Shown here: one piece after another, positions 34,701-43,791 of the stretch
How the letters are laid out: every line of letters starts with the position of its first letter
Position numbering within the stretch: position 1 is the stretch's first letter
Origin: Mycolicibacterium fallax
GTDB lineage: Bacteria; Actinomycetota; Actinomycetes; Mycobacteriales; Mycobacteriaceae
Assembly (NCBI RefSeq): GCF_010726955.1
Contig: NZ_AP022603.1
Location: forward strand, 3,472,001 to 3,536,000
Length of the DNA: 64,000 nt
Reading direction: 5' to 3'
Position numbers and translations under genes: made by a program
Notes under the pieces: generated by a model
The model's input: the letters and a program-made list of their open reading frames with translations, nothing else
Database searches by the model: none
Told to the model about the DNA's origin: nothing

Positions 34701-35411
34701 ATGGAGGACACACCGGCGCCGTCCAGGCACACCATCGCGGGCACCGAGCTGACCATGCCGGTGCGGGTCCGCCGGGCCCGGCAGTGGACGGCGATGTTCG
34801 CCGTCGACGCCGCGGCCGCGCAGGCGATGATCGACTACAGCGGGCTGCGGGTCGCCCGGGCGCTGCCCGGCCGGGCGGTGGTGGTGCTGATGCTGATGCA
34901 GTACCTGGATTCCGATCTGGGCCGCTACTACGAGTACGGCACCAACGTGCTGGTGAAATCGCCGGAGGGACCGACCGGGGCGTTCATCCACCACCTGCCC
35001 GTCGACCAGGCCTTCACCTGCGAGGCCGGCCGCAGCATCTGGGGCTACCCGAAGGTGCTGGCCGACTTCGACGTGCGCGAGCGCGGCCGCCGGCTGGCCT
35101 TCGACGTCCGGCACGACGGCCGGCTCATCGTCGACATGGAGTTCGCCGCCGGGCAGCCGCTGCCCGCCGTGCTCGGCGAGCGCGAGCAGGTGTACCGGAC
35201 CTATTCGCACACCGACGGGATCACCCGCGAGACGCTGGGGCACTCCCGCCCGAGCGCGGTGCGGGTCCGGCCCGGCGGGGTGCGACTGCGCCTCGGGGAC
35301 CACCCGTACTCCGACGAACTGCGCGCCCTCGGCCTGCCCAAGCGCGCCTTTGTGTGCCAGACCGCCGACAACGTCGACATGACCTTCGGTGACGCCCGAG
35401 AGATTGGATGA
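34701..35411 (+). CDS. Acetoacetate-decarboxylase-like protein, Rv3519 homolog
   Basis: The 236-residue product equals Rv3519 in length as I recall it. It shows the acetoacetate decarboxylase fold pattern. The segment AGRSIWGYPKVLADFDV contains the lysine that forms the Schiff base in the characterised enzyme, so beta-keto acid chemistry is possible. A GTG three bases upstream (34698) is an alternative start. It overlaps cyp142 by 4 bases and is the first gene after a perfect KstR palindrome. Its substrate in steroid breakdown is not established. Confidence 0.82.
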   Translation: MEDTPAPSRHTIAGTELTMPVRVRRARQWTAMFAVDAAAAQAMIDYSGLRVARALPGRAVVVLMLMQYLDSDLGRYYEYGTNVLVKSPEGPTGAFIHHLPVDQAFTCEAGRSIWGYPKVLADFDVRERGRRLAFDVRHDGRLIVDMEFAAGQPLPAVLGEREQVYRTYSHTDGITRETLGHSRPSAVRVRPGGVRLRLGDHPYSDELRALGLPKRAFVCQTADNVDMTFGDAREIG

Positions 35412-36616
35412 CCATGACCGCCAACGTGCTTGACATCGACCTCACCGACGGCACCTTCTACGCCGACGGCGGGGCCCGCGAGGCCTACGCCTGGATGCGG
35501 GCCAACGCCCCGGTGTTCCGGGACCGCAACGGCCTGGCCGCGGCCACCACCTACCAGGCGGTCATCGACGCCGAGCGCAACCCGGAGGTGTTCTCCTCGG
35601 CCGGTGGCATCCGGCCCGAGCACCCGGCCTTCCCGTACATGATCGACATGGACGACCCGGCGCACCTGCTGCGCCGCAAGCTGGTCAACACCGGCTTCAC
35701 CCGCAAGCGGGTGATGGACAAGGTGCCCTCGATCGAGCGGCTGTGCGACACCCTGATCGACGCGGTGATCACCGACGGGGCGTGCGACTACGTCCGGCAG
35801 ATCGCCGCCCCGCTGCCGATGGCCGTCATCGGCGACATGCTCGGGGTGCTCCCCGAGGAGCGCGACATGCTGCTGACCTGGTCCGACGAGCTGGTCTGCG
35901 GGCTCAGCTCGCACCTGGACGAGTCGGCGATCGGAGCCCTGATGGCGACGTTCGCCGCCTACACCGAGTTCACCATGAAGGTGATCGCCGACCGCCGCGC
36001 CAACCCGTCCGACGACCTGTTCTCGGTGCTGGTCAACGCCGAGGTCGAGGGCCAGCGGATGACCGACGACGAGATCGTGATGGAGACCCTGCTGATCCTG
36101 ATCGGCGGCGACGAGACCACCCGGCACACGCTGTCCGGCGGCACCGAGGCGCTGCTGCGGCACCGCGACCAGTGGGACGCGGTGGTCGCCGACCCCGAGC
36201 TGCTGCCCGGCGCGATCGAGGAGATGCTGCGCTGGACCTCCCCGGTGAAGAACATGTGCCGCACCCTGACCCAGGACATCGAGTTCCACGGCACCGAGCT
36301 CAAGGCCGGCGAGAAGATCATGCTGATGTTCGAGTCGGCCAACTTCGACGAGTCGGTGTTCGGCGATCCGGAGAACTTCCGCATCGACCGCGATCCCAAC
36401 AGTCACCTGGCCTTCGGCTTCGGCACGCACTTCTGCATGGGCAACCAACTGGCCCGGCTGGAGCTCAAGCTGATGCTGTCGCGGGTGATCGCCCGGATGC
36501 CGGATCTGCGGCTGGCCGACGCCTCGGCCCGCCCGGCGCTGCGCGCGGCCAACTTCGTCTCCGGCCTGGAGGCGATGCCGGTGCTGTTCAGCCCCGGCCC
36601 GCGGGTGCTCGGCTGA
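35408..36616 (+). CDS. cyp142: Cytochrome P450 CYP142, sterol C26 hydroxylase/oxidase
   Basis: The 402-residue P450 has the I-helix oxygen-activation motif GGDETTRH (233-240), the ExxR motif (EEMLRW, 271-276) and the haem loop AFGFGTHFCMGNQLAR with Cys343. The N-terminal sequence and gene context match CYP142 (Rv3518c), which oxidises C26/C27 of cholesterol or cholestenone to the carboxylic acid that FadD19 then activates. It is translationally coupled to the Rv3519 homolog (ATGA). No cyp125 gene lies in this window. Confidence 0.94.
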   Translation: MTMTANVLDIDLTDGTFYADGGAREAYAWMRANAPVFRDRNGLAAATTYQAVIDAERNPEVFSSAGGIRPEHPAFPYMIDMDDPAHLLRRKLVNTGFTRKRVMDKVPSIERLCDTLIDAVITDGACDYVRQIAAPLPMAVIGDMLGVLPEERDMLLTWSDELVCGLSSHLDESAIGALMATFAAYTEFTMKVIADRRANPSDDLFSVLVNAEVEGQRMTDDEIVMETLLILIGGDETTRHTLSGGTEALLRHRDQWDAVVADPELLPGAIEEMLRWTSPVKNMCRTLTQDIEFHGTELKAGEKIMLMFESANFDESVFGDPENFRIDRDPNSHLAFGFGTHFCMGNQLARLELKLMLSRVIARMPDLRLADASARPALRAANFVSGLEAMPVLFSPGPRVLG

Positions 36617-36629
36617 GCCGCCGGTCGGG

Positions 36630-37604
36630 CTAGGCCCGCTCGAAGCAGTCGATGATGGCCGCGGTGGGGGAGCGCCAGGTCAGGTCCAGGTCGGCCAGCG
36701 TGCGGGAGTCGTCGGTCGGGGTGGCCGAGGTGAGCAGCCAGGCCGCCTCGTAGCTGAACTCCGCGCTCAGCGGCAGGAAGCGGCCGGCCAGGTCGGCGAG
36801 CCGGCCGGCGCCGCGGAACAGCGCCGGGTTGATCGGCAGCCGGCGGACCGGCGCGCCGATCCCGGTCTGCACCGCGTCGACCATCTCGTCGAAGGTGACC
36901 AGCGGGCCGCCGCAGACGTAGCGGTGCGGGCCGCGGCCGGGCGTCATCGCCCGGGCGTGCACCTCGGCGACGTCGCGGACGTCGATCATCGCCATCCCGC
37001 CGCGCACGCTGGGGGCCACCCGATGCCGGGCGATCAGCCCCCAGCCCTGCTCGGTCACCCCGGGCGCGGTGTGAAACGCCGGCCCGACCACGCTGGACGG
37101 GTAGGTGATCACCACCGGTGCGCCGTCGTCCTGCAGTCGCCGCGCCACCCGGTCGGCGTAGGCCTTGGTGCGGGCGTACGGGCTGCGGCCGTCCACGGTG
37201 GGCGAGTCCGGGCCGATCACCCCGTCCGGCGGCGGGAACATCGCGCTGTAGCTGCTGACCGCGATGATCGGGTCCAGTCCGGCGGTCGCCGCGCGGGTCA
37301 GGATGGCCTCGGCGGCGTGCGCGTTGACCTCCCACATCAACTGCTCGCGCCGGGCGTCGGTGCCGACCACCCCGGCCGCGTGCAGCACCGCGTCGGCGCC
37401 GTCGAGCAGCGCGGTGACGGTGTCGGCGGCCCGGATGTCACCGTCGAGGGTGTCCAGCTCGCCGAGTTCGGCGAGCTTGCCGATCACCGGTTCGTCGGCG
37501 CAGCCCGGCGCCACCAGCAGCCGGACGCTGTGCCCGGCCGACAGCAACGCGCGCACGGTGTGCGCGCCGACGTAGCCGGTGCCGCCGGTGACCGCGATGC
37601 GCAT
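36630..37604 (-). CDS. NAD-dependent epimerase/dehydratase (extended SDR)
   Basis: The 324-residue product has the extended-SDR nucleotide loop (VTGGTGYVGAHTVRAL, residues 5-20). Its Tyr-x3-Lys is recognisable as SPYARTKAYADRV, with Ser in AVSSYSAM. Its stop lies 14 bases after the convergent cyp142 stop, and it starts 2 bases downstream of the echA19 stop, so it is the second gene of the echA19 operon. This is an addition compared with the M. tuberculosis order I know. A sterol-dehydrogenase or 3-beta-hydroxysteroid-like reaction is possible. Substrate unknown. Confidence 0.78.
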   Translation of the reverse strand: MRIAVTGGTGYVGAHTVRALLSAGHSVRLLVAPGCADEPVIGKLAELGELDTLDGDIRAADTVTALLDGADAVLHAAGVVGTDARREQLMWEVNAHAAEAILTRAATAGLDPIIAVSSYSAMFPPPDGVIGPDSPTVDGRSPYARTKAYADRVARRLQDDGAPVVITYPSSVVGPAFHTAPGVTEQGWGLIARHRVAPSVRGGMAMIDVRDVAEVHARAMTPGRGPHRYVCGGPLVTFDEMVDAVQTGIGAPVRRLPINPALFRGAGRLADLAGRFLPLSAEFSYEAAWLLTSATPTDDSRTLADLDLTWRSPTAAIIDCFERA

Positions 37605-37605
37605 C

Positions 37606-38403
37606 TCAGCGCCCCTGGAAGTTCGGCGCGCGCTTCTCCAGGAAGGCCTTCGGGCCCTCCTTGGAGTCGGCGGACAGAAACACCGGGATGCCGTTGGCGG
37701 TGTCCGGCTTGAAGGCGTCGTTCTCGTGCATGCCCTCGGTCTCCCGGATCGTCTTGAGGATCGCCTGCACCGCCAGCGGGCCGTTGGCGTTGATCACCTC
37801 GGCGATCTCGCATGCGCGCTCCAGCGCGGTCCCGTCGGGCACCACGTGGCCGATCAGGCCGAACCGGGCGGCCTCCTCGGCGGTGATGTGCCGACCGGTC
37901 AGCAGCAGATCGCAGGCGATGGTGTACGGGATCTGCCGGACCAGCCGCACCGCCGAGCCGCCCATCGGGTACAGGCTCCACTTCGCCTCGGAGATACCGA
38001 ATTTCGCGCTCACCCCGGCCACCCGGATGTCGGTGCCCTGCAGGATCTCGGTGCCGCCGGCGATGGCCGCGCCCTCCACGGCGGCGATCAGCGGCTTGGT
38101 CAGCCGGCGGCCCTTGAGCAGGCCGTCGATCCGGGTCGGGTCGTAGCCGGCCTTGAAGGTGTCGCCGGGGGCCTGCTTGTCGGCGCTCTTGAGGTCCATC
38201 CCCGCGCAGAACGCGCCGCCGGCGCCGGTCAGAATGCAGGACCGGATCTCCGGATCCTGGTCCACCCGGTCCCAGGCGTCGACCATGATCGAGAGCATCT
38301 CACCGGTGAGCGCGTTGCGCCGCTCGGGCCGGTTCATCGTCACGATGAGGGTGTGTCCGCGCTGTTCAACCAGGGCGTGGGGCTGGGAATCGGAGTCGCT
38401 CAC
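37606..38403 (-). CDS. echA19: Enoyl-CoA hydratase EchA19
   Basis: The GTG at 38403 gives 265 residues, close to the 263 of Rv3516; an upstream frame to 38445 would run through the operators. Crotonase features are present: [14 protein letters not shown], the oxyanion-hole region [13 protein letters not shown] and [20 protein letters not shown]. It hydrates the unsaturated cholesterol side-chain CoA ester formed by FadE-type dehydrogenases. It diverges from fadD19 across a KstR site and a second palindrome. Confidence 0.92.
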   Translation of the reverse strand: MSDSDSQPHALVEQRGHTLIVTMNRPERRNALTGEMLSIMVDAWDRVDQDPEIRSCILTGAGGAFCAGMDLKSADKQAPGDTFKAGYDPTRIDGLLKGRRLTKPLIAAVEGAAIAGGTEILQGTDIRVAGVSAKFGISEAKWSLYPMGGSAVRLVRQIPYTIACDLLLTGRHITAEEAARFGLIGHVVPDGTALERACEIAEVINANGPLAVQAILKTIRETEGMHENDAFKPDTANGIPVFLSADSKEGPKAFLEKRAPNFQGR

Positions 38404-38430
38404 GGGCGCGCGCCTTCCTGCTGGAATGCC

Positions 38431-38444
38431 TGAGACTTGTCTCA
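38431..38444. promoter_or_regulatory. Palindrome TGAGAC-TT-GTCTCA, possible operator of another regulator
   Basis: Perfect 6-base inverted arms with a 2-base centre lie 3 bases from the KstR site in the echA19-fadD19 gap. The sequence does not fit the KstR consensus, so a different dimeric (TetR- or GntR-like) repressor is suggested. No other KstR promoter in the window shows it. Confidence 0.5.
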
Positions 38445-38447
38445 AAA

Positions 38448-38461
38448 TGTAACACGTTCTA
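38448..38461. promoter_or_regulatory. KstR operator between echA19 and fadD19
   Basis: TGTAACACGTTCTA matches TnnAACnnGTTnnA at each defined base. It ends 11 bases before the fadD19 ATG, so fadD19 mRNA must be nearly leaderless, and lies 44 bases upstream of echA19. Confidence 0.88.
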
Positions 38462-38472
38462 ATTTAGGTGCC

Positions 38473-40110
38473 ATGGCCCTGAACATCGCCGACCTCGCCG
38501 AACATGCCATCGATGCCGTGCCGGATCGGATTGCGCTGATCTGCGGGGCGGAGGAACTCACCTTCGCCCAGCTGGAGGAGCGCGCCAACCGGTTCGCGCA
38601 CTACCTGATCGACGCGGGCGTCAAAAAGGACGACAAGGTCGGCCTGTACTGCCGCAACCGCACCGAGATCGTGGTCGCGATGCTCGGCACCATCAAGGCC
38701 GGCGCGATCCTGGTCAACGTCAACTTCCGCTACGTCGAGGGCGAACTGCGCTACCTGTTCGACAACTCCGACATGGTGGCGCTGGTGCACGAACGCCAGT
38801 ACTCCGACCGGGTCGCCAACGTGATCGGCGAGCTGCCGAAGCTGCGCACCGTGCTGGTCGTCGAGGACGGCTCGGACGCCGACTACTCGGGCTACGGCGG
38901 CGTCGAGTTCGAGGCCGCGCTGGCCCAGGGCGCCCCGGACCGCGACTTCGGCCCGCGCAGCGCCGACGACATCTACCTGCTCTACACCGGCGGCACCACC
39001 GGCTTCCCCAAGGGCGTGATGTGGCGCCACGAGGACATCTACCGGGTGCTGTTCGGCGGCACCGACTTCGCCACCGGCGAGCCGCTGGCCGACGAGTACG
39101 ACCTGTCCCGGCAGGCCGTGGCCAACCCGCCGATGGTGCGTTACCCGATCCCGCCGATGATCCACGGCGCCACCCAGTCGGCCACCTGGATGGCGCTGTT
39201 CGCCGGCCAGACCACCGTGCTGACCCCGGAATTCGACCCCGAGGCGGTCTGGCAGACGATCGCCGACCGCAAGGTCAACCTGCTGTTCTTCACCGGCGAC
39301 GCGATGGGCCGGCCGCTGCTCGATGCGCTGCTGGCCGCCCACGACCGCGGCGCCGAGCCCGACCTGTCCTCGCTGTTCCTGCTGGCCAGCACCGCCGCGC
39401 TGTTCTCCGCCAGCATCAAGGAGAAGTTCCTTGAGCTGCTGCCGAATCGGGTCATCACCGACTCCATCGGCTCCTCGGAGACCGGCTTCGGCGGCACCAG
39501 CATCGTGGCCAAGGGCGCCTCGGCGGCCGGCGGCCCGCGGGTCACCATCGACCGCAACACCGTGGTGCTCGACGAGGACGGCAACGAGGTGGTGCCCGGC
39601 TCCGGGGTCCGCGGCATCATCGCCAAGCGCGGGCACATCCCGGTCGGCTACTACAAGGACGAGGTCAAGACCGCCGAAACCTTCCGCACCATCAACGGCG
39701 TGCGCTACGCCATCCCCGGCGACTACGCCGAGGTGGCCGCCGACGGCAGCGTCACCATGCTGGGCCGCGGCTCGGTGTCGATCAACTCCGGCGGGGAGAA
39801 GATCTACCCCGAGGAGGTCGAGGCCGCGCTCAAGGGCCACCCGGACGTGTTCGACGCCCTGGTCGTCGGGGTGCCCGATGAGCGCTACGGCCAGCACGTG
39901 GCCGCGGTGGTGGCCCCGCGTCCCGGCGCGGCGCCCACCCTGGCCGAGCTGGACGGGTTCGTCCGCTCGGAGATCGCCGGCTACAAGGTGCCGCGCAGCC
40001 TGTGGGTCGTCGACGAGGTGAAGCGGTCCCCGGCGGGCAAGCCGGACTACCGCTGGGCCAAGGACCAGACCGAGGCCCGCCCGGCCGACGAGACGAAGGC
40101 GAGCCGCTGA
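38473..40110 (+). CDS. fadD19: Steroid-26-oyl-CoA ligase FadD19
   Basis: The 545-residue acyl-CoA synthetase has the AMP-binding P-loop YLLYTGGTTGFPKGVMWRH, a core motif GSSETGFGG and the hinge region ending in GRGSVSINSGGEKIYPEEVE. The C-terminal catalytic lysine motif is KRSPAGKPDYRW. It activates the C26 acid of cholestenone made by CYP142/CYP125. The ATG at 38473 is preferred over the in-frame TTG at 38437 because the latter would translate the KstR operator. Corresponds to Rv3515c. Its stop overlaps the next start (TGATG). Confidence 0.94.
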   Translation: MALNIADLAEHAIDAVPDRIALICGAEELTFAQLEERANRFAHYLIDAGVKKDDKVGLYCRNRTEIVVAMLGTIKAGAILVNVNFRYVEGELRYLFDNSDMVALVHERQYSDRVANVIGELPKLRTVLVVEDGSDADYSGYGGVEFEAALAQGAPDRDFGPRSADDIYLLYTGGTTGFPKGVMWRHEDIYRVLFGGTDFATGEPLADEYDLSRQAVANPPMVRYPIPPMIHGATQSATWMALFAGQTTVLTPEFDPEAVWQTIADRKVNLLFFTGDAMGRPLLDALLAAHDRGAEPDLSSLFLLASTAALFSASIKEKFLELLPNRVITDSIGSSETGFGGTSIVAKGASAAGGPRVTIDRNTVVLDEDGNEVVPGSGVRGIIAKRGHIPVGYYKDEVKTAETFRTINGVRYAIPGDYAEVAADGSVTMLGRGSVSINSGGEKIYPEEVEAALKGHPDVFDALVVGVPDERYGQHVAAVVAPRPGAAPTLAELDGFVRSEIAGYKVPRSLWVVDEVKRSPAGKPDYRWAKDQTEARPADETKASR

Positions 40111-41228
40111 TGCGTACCGCGCTGTGCGACCGGTTCGGGATCGACTACCCGATCTTCGTGTTCACCCCGTCGGAGAAGGTGGCCGCCGCGGTCAGCCGGG
40201 CCGGTGGCCTCGGCGTGCTGGGCTGCGTCCGGTTCAACGACGCCGCCGACCTGGACGCGGTGCTGGACTGGATGGACGCCAACACCGACGGGCGGCCCTA
40301 CGGCGTCGACGTGGTCATGCCGGCCAAGATCCCCACCGAGGGCAGCGCCGTCGACATCGACAAGCTGATCCCGGCCGGCCATCGCGACTTCGTCGCCAAG
40401 ACCCTGGCCGACCTCGGGGTGCCGCCGCTGCCGGCCGACGAGGACCGCAACGACGGCGTGCTGGGCTGGCTGCACTCGGTGGCCCGCAGCCACGTCGAGG
40501 TCGCGCTGCGGCACCCGATCAAGCTGATCGCCAACGCGCTGGGCTCCCCGCCGATCGACGTGATCGAGCAGGTGCACGCCGCCGGGGTCCCGGTCGCCGC
40601 GCTGGCCGGCAGCGCCAAACACGCGCTGGCGCATGTGCGCAACGGCGTGGACATCATCGTCGCCCAGGGCCACGAGGCCGGCGGGCACACCGGCGAGATC
40701 GGCTCGATGGTGCTGTGGCCGGAGATCGTCGACGCGGTCGGGGACACCCCGGTGCTGGCCGCGGGCGGGATCGGCACCGGCCGCCAGGTCGCCGCCGGGC
40801 TGGCGCTCGGCGCGCAGGGCGTCTGGATGGGCTCGGCGTTCCTGACCGCCGCCGAATACGACCTCGGGGTGCGCACCGCCGCCGGCACCACCGTGGTCCA
40901 GGAGGCCATGCTGGCCGCCACCTCCGCGGACACCGTGCGCAGGCGGATCTACACCGGAAAGCCGGCCCGGCTGCTCAAGAGCCGCTGGACCGACGCCTGG
41001 GACGCCGACAACGCGCCCGAGCCGCTGCCGATGCCGCTGCAGAACATCCTGGTCAGCGAGGCCCACCAGCGGATGAGCGAGGGCACCGACCCGACCGCGG
41101 TGGCGATGCCGGTCGGCCAGATCGTCGGCCGGATGAACGAAATCCGCCCGGTCGCCGAGATCATGGCCGAGCTGGTGGCCGGATTCGAGCAGGCCACCCG
41201 GCGGTTGGACGACATCCGCGACCGGTAA
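40110..41228 (+). CDS. Nitronate monooxygenase-like flavoprotein
   Basis: The 372-residue TIM-barrel flavoprotein shows the NMO/2-nitropropane dioxygenase pattern: SRAGGLGVLGCVRF near the start, AQGHEAGGHTGEIGSM in the middle, and the FMN-phosphate loop VLAAGGIGTGRQVAAGLALG with GVWMGSAFL. It resembles Rv1533-type proteins more than the ring C/D enzyme IpdC in my reading. It is coupled to fadD19 by a 1-base overlap, so it should be induced with it. A flavin reductase or oxygenase step on a steroid CoA is possible but unproven. Confidence 0.8.
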   Translation: MRTALCDRFGIDYPIFVFTPSEKVAAAVSRAGGLGVLGCVRFNDAADLDAVLDWMDANTDGRPYGVDVVMPAKIPTEGSAVDIDKLIPAGHRDFVAKTLADLGVPPLPADEDRNDGVLGWLHSVARSHVEVALRHPIKLIANALGSPPIDVIEQVHAAGVPVAALAGSAKHALAHVRNGVDIIVAQGHEAGGHTGEIGSMVLWPEIVDAVGDTPVLAAGGIGTGRQVAAGLALGAQGVWMGSAFLTAAEYDLGVRTAAGTTVVQEAMLAATSADTVRRRIYTGKPARLLKSRWTDAWDADNAPEPLPMPLQNILVSEAHQRMSEGTDPTAVAMPVGQIVGRMNEIRPVAEIMAELVAGFEQATRRLDDIRDR

Positions 41229-41229
41229 C

Positions 41230-41263
41230 CCGGCCCGGGCGCTTAGCCGGGCCGGGCGCTTAG
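41230..41263. repeat. Two-copy 17-base tandem repeat in a short gap
   Basis: CCGGCCCGGGCGCTTAG is followed directly by CCGGGCCGGGCGCTTAG, with one mismatch. It sits between the flavoprotein stop and the ilvX-like start. It may be a simple slippage duplication, or a doubled binding site, since it lies just 5' of a start codon. Confidence 0.6.
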
Positions 41264-41271
41264 ATGGAGCC

Positions 41272-42828
41272 ATGAACGGCGCGCAGTCCCTGCTCGACAC
41301 CCTGGTGGCCAACGACGTCGAGGTTTGTTTCGCCAACCCCGGCACCTCCGAGATGCATTTCGTCGCCGCGCTGGACCGGGTGCCGGCCATGCGCGGGGTG
41401 CTGGCGCTGTTCGAGGGGGTGGCCACCGGCGCCGCCGACGGCTACGCCCGAATGGCGGGCAAACCCGCCGGGGTGCTGCTGCACCTGGGCCCCGGCCTGG
41501 GCAACGGGCTGGCCAACCTGCACAACGCCCGGCGCGCACACACCCCGATGGTGGTCGTCGTCGGCGACCACGCGACCGGCCACAAGCGCTACGACGCGCC
41601 GCTGGAATCGGACATCGACGCCGTCGCGCGGACCGTGTCGGGCACCGTGATCCGCGGCGCCGACACCGCGGCGCTGGCCGCCGACACCGCCGCGGCGATC
41701 GGCGCCGCCCGCGCCGGGGCGGTGGCCACCCTGATCCTGCCCGCCGACGTGTCCTGGTCCGACGGCGGCGCGCCGCCGGTGACCGCCGCGCCGGCCACCG
41801 AGCCCGGCGTGGACCACGGGGCGCTGCGCCGCGCCGCGGAGATCCTGACCTCCGGGGCGCCCACCGTGCTGCTGATCGGCGGGGACGCCACCGGCGAGGA
41901 CGGGCTGGCCGCGGCCGCGGCGATCGCCGCGGGCACCGGCGCGCGCCTGCTGGTGGAAACCTTCCCGGCCCGGCTGCGCCGCGGCGCCGGGGTGCCCGCG
42001 CCGGAGCGGCTGGGCTACTTCGCCGAGGCCGCGACCGCGCAGCTGGCCGGGGCCGAGCAGCTGATCCTGGCCGGCGCGGTGTCACCGGTGTCGTTCTTCG
42101 CCTACCCGGGCAAACCGAGCGACCTGGTGCCCGAGGGCACCGCCGTGCACACCCTGGCCGGCCACCGCGGCGCCGCCGCCGCGCTGGCCGCGCTGGCCGC
42201 CGAGGTCGCCCCCGGGATCGTCGGCCCGGTCGCACCGGCCGGCCGCCCCGAACTGCCCGGCGGCCCGCTGACCGCGCTGTCGGCCGCGGCGGTGCTCGGT
42301 GCGCTGCTGCCCGCCGAGGCCATCGTCGTCGACGAGGCCAACACCGCCGGGGTGACGCTGGCCGCCGCCACCGCCGGGGCACCGGCCCACGACGTGCTGA
42401 CCCTGACCGGCGGCGCCATCGGCTACGGGCTGCCCGCCGCCGTCGGCGCCGCGATCGCCGCCCCGGACCGGCCGGTGCTGGCCGTGCAGGCCGACGGCTC
42501 GGCGATGTACACCATCTCCGCGCTGTGGACCCAGGCCCGCGAGCGGCTCAACGTCACCACCGTCATCCTCAACAACGGTGCCTACGACATCCTGCGCATC
42601 GAGCTGGCCCGGGTCGGCGCCGCCGACGCCGCGTTCGGCCCGAAGGCCGCCGAACTGCTCGACCTGACCTCCCCCGGCCTGGATTTCGTCCGGATCGCCG
42701 GGGGCATGGGGGTTCCGGCCCGGCGCGTCGAGACCGCCGAGTCGCTGGCCGAAGCGCTGCGCGCGGCGTTCGCCGAACCCGGCCCGCACCTGATCGACGC
42801 GGTGCTGCCGTCTCTCTTCGCGAGCTGA
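41272..42828 (+). CDS. ilvX: Thiamine-diphosphate-dependent enzyme, IlvX (acetolactate synthase-like) homolog
   Basis: The 518-residue product has all three ThDP-enzyme domains. The N-terminal part has ANPGTSEMHFVAALDR and the activating Glu in LFEGVATGAADGYARMAG. The C-terminal cofactor motif is ADGSAMYTISALWTQA...NVTTVILNN. Rv3509c (IlvX) is similar in length and lies in the same neighbourhood. The sequence also resembles benzoylformate-decarboxylase-type proteins, so true acetolactate synthesis is uncertain. A carboligase or decarboxylase acting on a 2-oxo acid from the pathway (for example pyruvate from HsaF) is an alternative. Confidence 0.82.
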   Translation: MNGAQSLLDTLVANDVEVCFANPGTSEMHFVAALDRVPAMRGVLALFEGVATGAADGYARMAGKPAGVLLHLGPGLGNGLANLHNARRAHTPMVVVVGDHATGHKRYDAPLESDIDAVARTVSGTVIRGADTAALAADTAAAIGAARAGAVATLILPADVSWSDGGAPPVTAAPATEPGVDHGALRRAAEILTSGAPTVLLIGGDATGEDGLAAAAAIAAGTGARLLVETFPARLRRGAGVPAPERLGYFAEAATAQLAGAEQLILAGAVSPVSFFAYPGKPSDLVPEGTAVHTLAGHRGAAAALAALAAEVAPGIVGPVAPAGRPELPGGPLTALSAAAVLGALLPAEAIVVDEANTAGVTLAAATAGAPAHDVLTLTGGAIGYGLPAAVGAAIAAPDRPVLAVQADGSAMYTISALWTQARERLNVTTVILNNGAYDILRIELARVGAADAAFGPKAAELLDLTSPGLDFVRIAGGMGVPARRVETAESLAEALRAAFAEPGPHLIDAVLPSLFAS

Positions 42829-42867
42829 CCCGGCTGGGCTACCGTGGGTGCCACGGGAGGAGTGCGG

Positions 42868-43791
42868 ATGGATCTGGCGACCGAATATCTGGGGCTGCGG
42901 CTGCGTAATCCGTTGGTGGCAGGCGCCTCGCCGCTGAGCCGCACCGCCGACGGGGTGCGCCGGCTGGCCGACGCCGGGGTGGCCGCGGTGGTGCTGATGT
43001 CGCTGTTCGAGGAGCAGCTGCGCGACGGCGACGACGACGCCGCCCGGCGCTACCGGCGGCTGCTGGAACGCTCGGTGTCCACCGTCGACGTCCCGGTGAT
43101 CGCCAGCCTGAACTGCGCCACGGTCGGATCCTGGACCGACTATGCCCGCACCCTGGCCGACGCCGGGGCGGCCGCGCTGGAATGCAACATCTACTACCTG
43201 CCCGCCGACATCGACGTGGACGGCCGCGACGTCGAGGACCGCTACCTCGACATCGTCGCGGCGATCCGGGCGGCGGTGGACATCCCGGTGTCGGTGAAGC
43301 TCGGCCCGTACTTCAGCTCGATGGGCCAGATGGCCCGGCGGCTGGCCGACGCGGGCGCCGACGGGCTGGTGCTGTTCAACCGGTTCCTGCAGCCCGACAT
43401 CGACATCGAGGACATGACCCGGCTGCTCGGGCCGACGCTGTCCTCGGCCGCCGAGATGCGGCTGCCGATGACCTGGATTGCGTTGCTGCACGGTCGAACC
43501 CGGCTGGCGCTGGCCGCCAGCACCGGGGTCCGCGGCGGCGACGAGGTGATCAAGTACCTGCTGGCCGGCGCCGATGTGGTGGAGGTGGCCTCCGCGCTGC
43601 TGCGCAACGGTCCGGACTACGCCGCGGTGCTGCTGGACGGGCTGACCGCCTGGCTCAACCGCAAGAACCACGCCGGCGTCGCGGAGATCCGCGGCCGGCT
43701 CGCGGTCCCCGACGACGGCGTCGCGCACGAGCGGGACGGCTACGTCGGCGGCATGCGGGCGGCCGACGAAACCCCTTACGGCGCTTGGTGA
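42868..43791 (+). CDS. Dihydroorotate-dehydrogenase-like flavoprotein
   Basis: The ATG at 42868 follows GGGAGGAG and gives 307 residues. The TIM-barrel frame of class 1 dihydroorotate dehydrogenases is clear: LGLRLRNPLVAGASPLSR, VIASLNCATVGSW, VSVKLGPYFSSM, and the FMN loop region AASTGVRGGDEVIKYLLAGA. It belongs to the uncharacterised DHOD-like group that accompanies catabolic enzymes rather than pyrimidine genes. It follows the IlvX-like gene in the same direction, and its end overlaps the convergent KstD-like gene by 16 bases. Substrate unknown. Confidence 0.8.
   Translation: MDLATEYLGLRLRNPLVAGASPLSRTADGVRRLADAGVAAVVLMSLFEEQLRDGDDDAARRYRRLLERSVSTVDVPVIASLNCATVGSWTDYARTLADAGAAALECNIYYLPADIDVDGRDVEDRYLDIVAAIRAAVDIPVSVKLGPYFSSMGQMARRLADAGADGLVLFNRFLQPDIDIEDMTRLLGPTLSSAAEMRLPMTWIALLHGRTRLALAASTGVRGGDEVIKYLLAGADVVEVASALLRNGPDYAAVLLDGLTAWLNRKNHAGVAEIRGRLAVPDDGVAHERDGYVGGMRAADETPYGAW

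Noticed and set aside
38437..38472. TTG start for fadD19 giving 12 extra residues
   Set aside because: It would translate through the KstR operator; the ATG at 38473 gives the length closest to the known homolog.
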